Shown in pieces: positions 1 through 4,750 of a DNA stretch of 6,702 nt. Location: NCBI GenBank assembly GCA_018814965.1, contig JAHIYS010000194.1, forward strand, positions 1 to 6,702, written 5' to 3'. A model generated the notes under the pieces. The model did not search any database. It saw nothing but the letters and a program-made list of their open reading frames with translations, and was not told the DNA's origin. Within the stretch, counting starts at the first letter, position 1, and every line of letters starts with the position of its first letter. Position numbers and translations under genes: made by a program. The DNA is from Gammaproteobacteria bacterium. GTDB lineage: Bacteria > Pseudomonadota > Gammaproteobacteria > UBA9339.

Positions 1-1
1 C

Positions 2-1606
2 GGTAAAGAGATGGGCGCTAAAAAAGGCCAGTTTGTTGTAGCCAAAATCATTAGTTATCCCACAACCCATGTTGGTGCTACTGCTCAAGTAGTTAAGATT
101 TTAGGTAAGGCGCTAGCTCCAGGGCTTGAGGTCGAAATAGCAATTAACGCTCATGGATTGCCTCATGTATGGCCAGATGATGTTTTGCAAGAAAGCGAAG
201 CGTTTTTGAGTATTAAGACTAAAAGTCTAAAGGATAAAAGAAACGATTTGCGAGATTTGCCATTTGTGACCATTGATGGTTCTGATGCCAAAGATTTCGA
301 CGACGCGGTTTATTGTAAGCCACAAGAAAAAGGCGGATGGGTTTTATATGTGGCAATTGCCGATGTTAGTCAATATGTGAATTTTGATACAGCTTTAGAT
401 AAAGAGGCGTTAAATCGCGGTAATTCAGTGTATTTTCCTAGATATGTGGTGCCAATGTTGCCTGAGGTGTTGTCTAATGATTTATGCTCGTTAAAACCAC
501 ATCTAGATCGTTTGGTAATGGTGTGTGAAATGCAGATTAGTAGTGTAGGAAAAATTACTAGTCACAAATTTTATGAGGGGATTATAAACTCTCATGCTCG
601 TTTTACATATGATGAGGTTTTTGAGTTATTAGAGGCAAAAGGTAAAGAGCCTCATATTTTATTGCCACAATTGCGAGATTTGTATGATTTGTACTCTTCT
701 TTATTGAAGCAACGTAAAGCACGAGGAGCTTTAGATTTTTCTCGGGTTGAGGCACAAATTGTCTTTGATGATAAAAACAAGATAGATACTATAAAGCCAG
801 TACAGCACCATTATGTACACGGTCTTATTGAGGAATGCATGCTTGCTGCCAATGTGTGTGCTTCCGAATTTTTATTACGTGGTAAAATTCCAGCTCTTTA
901 TAGAGTCCACGAGGGCCCTAATCCAGAAAGATTGGCTAGTTTGCGCACCTTTTTAGGTAGTTTAAGTTTGGAGCTTAAAGGGGGAGATAAACCCGAGTCT
1001 ATCCATTATGCTGATCTATTAAAGAAAATAATTGGACGAAAAGATGAGCACTTAGTGCAAACAGTTTTACTGCGTTCACTACGGCAAGCAATTTATACTT
1101 CCGATAATATTGGGCATTTTGGTTTAGCGTATGAGGCTTATGTGCATTTTACATCACCTATCAGACGTTATCCTGATCTAATTAATCATCGTTCGATTAA
1201 ACATTTATTGCATGGTGGAAAACCAACTAATTACTGTTATACCAAACAAATGGTACAAGGTTTTGGTAATCATTGTTCATTAACAGAAAGGCGTGCTGAT
1301 GATGCAAGCCGTGATGTTATAATGTGGTTGAAATGCGAGTTCATGCGAGATAAGATCGGTAAAACTTTTACGGGTATCATCTCTGGCGTGGTTAGTTTTG
1401 GTGTTTTTGTTGAGCTAAAAGATATTTTTGTTGAAGGCTTAGTTCATATTACGTCGCTTAAAAATGATTATTACAAGTTTGATCCAATACATCAAAGATT
1501 GGTCGGCAAACGTAGTGGGACTATTTATCGTCTCGGCGATACTATTAAAGTATTGGTGTCTAAAGTTGATATTAGTGAAAGAGAGATTGATTTTGAACCG
1601 GTATAA
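2..1606 (+). CDS. rnr: Ribonuclease R (RNase R), 5'-truncated by the window edge
   Basis: RNase R is a processive 3'-to-5' exoribonuclease of the RNB (RNase II) superfamily that degrades structured RNA and acts in mRNA, rRNA and tmRNA-linked quality control in the cytoplasm. The frame is open to the left edge (codons G-K-E precede the ATG at 11), so that ATG is internal; about 180-200 N-terminal residues are missing compared with E. coli. Numbering from the ATG at 11: the end of the second cold-shock domain is at about 6-32, the RNB domain starts near 80, and its metal-binding signature IDGSDAKDFDDAV gives Asp89, Asp95, Asp97 and Asp98, matching E. coli Asp272/278/280/281. The conserved TSPIRRYPDLINHR block is at 381-394, and a C-terminal S1 RNA-binding domain is at about 450-529 (GVFVELKDIFVEGLVHITSL). 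The protein stops right after S1, without the Lys-rich tail of E. coli RNase R. hflX follows within 38 bases on the same strand. The family assignment is very secure. Confidence 0.97.
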   Translation, partial: GKEMGAKKGQFVVAKIISYPTTHVGATAQVVKILGKALAPGLEVEIAINAHGLPHVWPDDVLQESEAFLSIKTKSLKDKRNDLRDLPFVTIDGSDAKDFDDAVYCKPQEKGGWVLYVAIADVSQYVNFDTALDKEALNRGNSVYFPRYVVPMLPEVLSNDLCSLKPHLDRLVMVCEMQISSVGKITSHKFYEGIINSHARFTYDEVFELLEAKGKEPHILLPQLRDLYDLYSSLLKQRKARGALDFSRVEAQIVFDDKNKIDTIKPVQHHYVHGLIEECMLAANVCASEFLLRGKIPALYRVHEGPNPERLASLRTFLGSLSLELKGGDKPESIHYADLLKKIIGRKDEHLVQTVLLRSLRQAIYTSDNIGHFGLAYEAYVHFTSPIRRYPDLINHRSIKHLLHGGKPTNYCYTKQMVQGFGNHCSLTERRADDASRDVIMWLKCEFMRDKIGKTFTGIISGVVSFGVFVELKDIFVEGLVHITSLKNDYYKFDPIHQRLVGKRSGTIYRLGDTIKVLVSKVDISEREIDFEPV

Positions 1607-1633
1607 GACCGGCTTCATGTCATTTGAATTGAT

Positions 1634-1638
1634 GGGAG
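1634..1638 (+). promoter_or_regulatory. Shine-Dalgarno GGGAG upstream of hflX
   Basis: GGGAG lies 28 bases after the rnr stop and is the only good ribosome-binding site in the rnr-hflX gap. In the hflX frame it is followed by ATT at 1642 (3-base spacer) and ATA at 1645 (6-base spacer, the normal distance), but by no ATG, GTG or TTG. The ATG at 1632 is in another frame, has no SD of its own, and its reading ends at 1686-1688. The site therefore argues for a start near 1642-1645 and against the TTG at 1729. The motif is seen directly; its role is inferred. Confidence 0.55.
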
Positions 1639-1644
1639 TACATT

Positions 1645-2742
1645 ATAACACCTATAAAAGCTATTCTGGTTTATGTAAAATTTACTAAGGCCCCAGGATC
1701 GCCACAAGATTTAGCAGAATTTCATGATTTGGCTCTTTCTGTTGGAGTAGATGTTGTTGCTGATATTGGTTGTCGTCGTGATGTTCCTGATTCAAAATAT
1801 TTTGTTGGTCAAGGAAAAGCGTCTGAGATTATTTCTTTGATCTCTTTTCATAAAGCAAAGGCTGTTATCTTTAATCATCCTCTTTCACCAGCCCAGGAGC
1901 GCAACTTAGAGAAGTTATTTAATTGCGCTGTTTTGGATCGTACTAAACTAATTTTGAATATTTTTGCTAAGCGTGCTCGTAGTTTTGAAGGTAAGCTCCA
2001 GGTCGAGCTTGCCAATCTTGAGCATATGGCTACCCGCTTGGTTCGTGGATGGACCCATTTAGAAAGGCAAAAAGGGGGCATAGGTTTGCGAGGAGGTCCT
2101 GGTGAAACCCAACTAGAAGTTGATCGAAGGATATTAAGAAAGAAAATTAATGGTTTAAAAAAGCGTCTGGTTAAACTAGAGCAACAGCGAACACAAAATC
2201 GTCGAGCGCGTAAACGATCAGGATTGCCTGTTATCGCTTTGGTTGGTTACACTAATGCAGGTAAATCTACATTATTTAATAAATTATCTTCTGCCGGAGC
2301 CGGTATTGCAGATATGGTATTTACAACCTTAGATCCGTTGCTGCGTCGTGTATATCTACCTGGGTTTGGTACAATAATTATTGTTGATACAGTTGGTTTT
2401 ATACGAGATCTCCCGCATGAGTTGATAGATGCTTTTCATGCAACCCTAGAAGAAACTAAAGAGGCAGATTTGTTACTTCATGTGATTGATGCCAGTGATC
2501 CCGAAAAAAATATCAAGATTGATGTGGTTAATAATGTTCTTGAAGAAATCGGTGCTAATAATGTGCCGCAATTACAGGTTTTAAATAAAATTGATCTGCT
2601 TTCAGAATTTACACCACGGATTGATTATGAGTCAAATGGTGCAGCTAATAGGGTGTGGGTCTCTGCAGCTAATGATATTGGTATCCCTTTATTGTTTGAG
2701 GCTATTCAAGGAAATCTATCAATTTTTGATGAAATAACATAA
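1645..2742 (+). CDS. hflX: GTPase HflX, ribosome-splitting factor; non-canonical start, short C-terminus
   Basis: HflX is a cytoplasmic Obg-HflX (TRAFAC) GTPase that binds the 50S subunit and splits stalled or stress-inactivated ribosomes. Numbering from 1645 (365 aa): the HflX N-domain covers about 1-190, with the family signature GKLQVELANLEHMATRLVRG from 116 and GGIGLRGGPGETQLEVDRR to 162, followed by a basic helical linker (about 159-193). The G domain shows G1 GYTNAGKST (201-209), switch I TTLDPLLRR, G3 DTVGF (248-252), G4 NKID (314-317) and G5 SAA (340-342). Start choice: the first conventional start is TTG 1729, but the in-frame sequence before it (AILVYVKFT...DLAEFHDLALSVGVD) aligns with the HflX N-terminus (E. 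coli AVLVHIYFT...DLQEFESLVSSAGVE). The frame is open back to 1633, and ATA 1645 sits 6 bases after GGGAG. If TTG 1729 is used, the protein is 337 aa and lacks the first strand. The C-terminus ends about 50 residues before that of E. coli HflX (426 aa). All GTPase motifs are intact. The identity is very secure; the start is not. Confidence 0.93.
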   Translation: MTPIKAILVYVKFTKAPGSPQDLAEFHDLALSVGVDVVADIGCRRDVPDSKYFVGQGKASEIISLISFHKAKAVIFNHPLSPAQERNLEKLFNCAVLDRTKLILNIFAKRARSFEGKLQVELANLEHMATRLVRGWTHLERQKGGIGLRGGPGETQLEVDRRILRKKINGLKKRLVKLEQQRTQNRRARKRSGLPVIALVGYTNAGKSTLFNKLSSAGAGIADMVFTTLDPLLRRVYLPGFGTIIIVDTVGFIRDLPHELIDAFHATLEETKEADLLLHVIDASDPEKNIKIDVVNNVLEEIGANNVPQLQVLNKIDLLSEFTPRIDYESNGAANRVWVSAANDIGIPLLFEAIQGNLSIFDEIT

Positions 2743-2820
2743 GCTTTCGTCGTATTATATTAGAAAATAAGGAATTTTTGAGTAATTGTGGTTTCAAAAT
2801 TTTTAGAAAATGGTAAAATC

Positions 2821-2849
2821 TTTACTGTTATTGTAAAAAACCTTATATA
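2821..2849 (+). promoter_or_regulatory. Weak candidate promoter for the tpsB-tpsA operon
   Basis: A sigma-70-like pair is visible: TTTACT (2821-2826, 4/6 to TTGACA), a 17-base spacer, and TATATA (2844-2849, 4/6 to TATAAT). The overlapping TATAAG at 2846-2851 matches 5/6 but gives a 19-base spacer. A second option is the extended -10 TGGTAAAAT (2811-2819), which has no good -35. In AT-rich DNA such matches arise easily by chance. The case rests mostly on context: a change of gene function after hflX and the longest gap in the window. Confidence 0.3.
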
Positions 2850-2868
2850 AGAACCCGGGCCATGGAAC

Positions 2869-2872
2869 AGGA
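2869..2872 (+). promoter_or_regulatory. Ribosome-binding site of tpsB
   Basis: AGGA lies 11 bases before the ATG at 2884, a slightly long spacing and a modest match. It supports the ATG at 2884, the only ATG before the signal-peptide hydrophobic core. The long N-terminal region that this start gives makes it less than certain. Confidence 0.4.
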
Positions 2873-2883
2873 AATATTTTTGT

Positions 2884-4716
2884 ATGCAAACCAAAGCTTT
2901 TGAGTATGTTAATGTAGATGATGCTCAATCCTTTTTCTTCAAGGTAGCTAAAGGTATAAATAAATTTAAGCTTGTATTATCAAGCGTAGTATTGTTTTTT
3001 TGTCTAATCTTTTGTGTCCAATCTGCTATTGCCGCTCCTCCTTCCATCCCTAATTTGCCTCCTAAGCCTATTATTGATCCTGGTCGTATTAATAAAGAAA
3101 GAGATGTGACAAAAAAACCACGAGGTCTTATTAAGCCTGGTACGATGTTAGAAAAGCCACTTAAAGAGGATGAAGTAAAAGCTCAGCCTAGTGAAGATGT
3201 CGATGCTATAAAATTTAGACTAAACGAGATTGTTTTAACCGGCGTATCCGTTTATAAAAAGGGCGAGCTATTAAAGTATTATAAGCCTTATTTAGGAAAA
3301 GACGTCAGTTTTTCTGACTTGCAAAAGATAGCTAATACTATAACCATACGTTATCGCAAAGACGGTTATGTGATTTCAAGAGCTATTATCCCTGCGCAAC
3401 AAGTTGAATTGGGTAAGGTTCAGATTGAAGTTATAGAGGGCTATATTTCTACAGTTTATGTTGAGGGTGATATAAGTAAGGTGCGCGCTCAACTAGAAGC
3501 GTGTGGTGAAAAAATTAAAAAAATGCGGCCGCTACAGATTAAGAGGCTAGAGCGCTATATTTTACTTCTTAATGATATACCAGGTTTAGAAGTTAAAACA
3601 GTGCTATCCCCATCAGTAGAAATAGTGGGCGCTGCGGATATAACATTAGTTGTTACGCAAAATAGAGTAGATGGTGAAGTTTATTATGATAACCGTGGTT
3701 CACGTTATATGGGGCCAGGTCAAGCAATAGGCATGGTTTCTGTAAATGATTTTATTGGTGGTGCTGATAATTTATCCTTACAGACAATCGATACACCTTT
3801 GCATGGGGAATTGCGTTATTTACAATTAGGGTATGAATTTCCATTAGGTATTAATGGGGTGCGGATCAACGTTAGCGGGAGTCTTGTTGAGACTAGTCCT
3901 GGTTTTATTTTAGACGAATTTGACTTAATTGGGCGTAGTAAAAGTTGGGGTGTTGAGCTTGAATACCCTTTGCTGCGTAGTAGGACTAAAAATCTTTGGT
4001 TGCGTGGCAAATTTGATTTTTTAGATACTCAGACTAATTTTCCTACAGGTACTTTATCTTTATTTGCTGATCATATTCGGTCTCTTAGATTTGGAGTTTC
4101 ATATGATTTTATTGATGGATGGCTTGGATCTAATTTAATTGATTTTGAGCTATCCAAAGGCCTTCATGTTTTGGGAGCCAGTCCTCTTGAACCAAAAACA
4201 CAATTGTCACGTGATCATGGCTTAAGTGATTATACCAAGGCGGAGTTGACTCTTTCCCGTTATCAGTCGTTAGGGAAGCGTTGGTTGTTGGTAGGATCGG
4301 CTAGCGGCCAATATTCTTTTAATGGACAATTGTTATCTGCAGAAGAGTTTTCTTTTGGAGGAAATCAGTTTGGGCGCGCTTATGATCCATCGGAAATTGC
4401 TGGGGATACGGGTATAGCTAGTAAGCTTGAGTTACGAGCTAATACTTATCCTAACTGGAAACTTTTGCAGCAAATCCAGTATTATACCTTTTATGAGATA
4501 GGGGTTGTTTGGAATATTGGTGGGAATGATTTTGAACAACCAGCTAAAGACAGTGGGGCTGACGTCGGCGGCGGTTTACGGGTTACTTTCAATGAACATT
4601 TATATGGTAATATAGAGCTTGCCAAGCCGTTAACTAGGCAGGTTGATAGCAAAATAGCTGCGGGAAAATACGGAAATGCTTGGAGGCTGTACTTTGGATT
4701 AGGAGTTAGGTTATAA
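2884..4716 (+). CDS. TpsB outer-membrane transporter of a two-partner secretion system (ShlB/FhaC/HecB family)
   Basis: TpsB proteins are Omp85-superfamily pores that recognise the TPS domain of their partner in the periplasm and secrete it across the outer membrane. The 610-aa length is usual for the family. In order: an unusually long, mixed-charge N-region (1-29); a hydrophobic core (about 30-47) and likely signal peptidase I site after Ala50 (AIA|APP); a Pro/Lys-rich periplasmic linker (51-105); POTRA 1 at about 111-187 (start FRLNEIVLTGVSVY, with RYRKDGYVISRAIIPAQ inside); POTRA 2 at about 188-258 (NDIPGLEVKTVLSPS); and a 16-strand-type barrel from about 260 to 610 (VYYDNRGSRYMGPGQ near its start). 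FGRAYDPSEIAGDTG (496-510) is the family's L6-loop motif, equivalent to VRGY/F of FhaC and inserted in the pore lumen; here it reads GRAY. The last residue is Leu rather than the aromatic residue common in outer-membrane barrels. tpsA starts 34 bases downstream, so the two are very probably co-transcribed and cognate. Substrate haemolytic activity cannot be inferred. Confidence 0.95.
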   Translation: MQTKAFEYVNVDDAQSFFFKVAKGINKFKLVLSSVVLFFCLIFCVQSAIAAPPSIPNLPPKPIIDPGRINKERDVTKKPRGLIKPGTMLEKPLKEDEVKAQPSEDVDAIKFRLNEIVLTGVSVYKKGELLKYYKPYLGKDVSFSDLQKIANTITIRYRKDGYVISRAIIPAQQVELGKVQIEVIEGYISTVYVEGDISKVRAQLEACGEKIKKMRPLQIKRLERYILLLNDIPGLEVKTVLSPSVEIVGAADITLVVTQNRVDGEVYYDNRGSRYMGPGQAIGMVSVNDFIGGADNLSLQTIDTPLHGELRYLQLGYEFPLGINGVRINVSGSLVETSPGFILDEFDLIGRSKSWGVELEYPLLRSRTKNLWLRGKFDFLDTQTNFPTGTLSLFADHIRSLRFGVSYDFIDGWLGSNLIDFELSKGLHVLGASPLEPKTQLSRDHGLSDYTKAELTLSRYQSLGKRWLLVGSASGQYSFNGQLLSAEEFSFGGNQFGRAYDPSEIAGDTGIASKLELRANTYPNWKLLQQIQYYTFYEIGVVWNIGGNDFEQPAKDSGADVGGGLRVTFNEHLYGNIELAKPLTRQVDSKIAAGKYGNAWRLYFGLGVRL

Positions 4717-4741
4717 TAAACGATCAGCAATACTATCAGGG

Positions 4742-4747
4742 AAAGGA
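4742..4747 (+). promoter_or_regulatory. Ribosome-binding site of tpsA
   Basis: AAAGGA lies just before the ATG at 4751; the AAGG core leaves a 4-base spacer, short but workable. No other ATG, GTG or TTG lies in frame in the 34-base gap after tpsB, and the product then begins directly with a normal signal peptide, so this site fixes the start. Confidence 0.6.
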
Positions 4748-4750
4748 TAT

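Larger units (their letters stand above)
2743..2883 (+). other. Intergenic region between hflX and the secretion locus
   Basis: This AT-rich 141-base gap separates the housekeeping genes from the two-partner secretion pair. It contains overlapping GTAAA/TTTAC inverted repeats (2813-2837), two weak sigma-70-like promoter candidates, and an isolated GC-rich patch at 2854-2865 made of two adjacent 6-base palindromes (CCCGGG, CCATGG). None of the three frames after the hflX stop encodes a recognisable HflX C-terminal tail. A 13-codon ATG frame (2862-2903) overlaps the tpsB start but shows no sign of being a gene. I see no GC-rich hairpin with a T-tract that would end hflX transcription. Confidence 0.5.

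Noticed and set aside
1464..1688. 74-codon + frame overlapping the end of rnr and the start of hflX
   Set aside because: It is out of frame with both strong homologies, and its product has no recognisable domain. It matters only as the frame holding the ATG at 1632, which would fit hflX only if a frameshift existed.
1875..2081. 68-codon minus-strand frame inside hflX
   Set aside because: It lies antisense to the most conserved HflX signature, with no domain of its own.
2794..2811. TTTC...GAAA inverted repeat as an hflX terminator
   Set aside because: The stem is very AT-rich, is interrupted by an A-A mismatch, has almost no loop and no T-tract follows. It would not make a stable terminator.
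2862..2903. 13-codon ATG frame overlapping the tpsB start, as a possible leader peptide
   Set aside because: It has no ribosome-binding site and no regulatory codon run, and there is no attenuator hairpin; it is probably chance.
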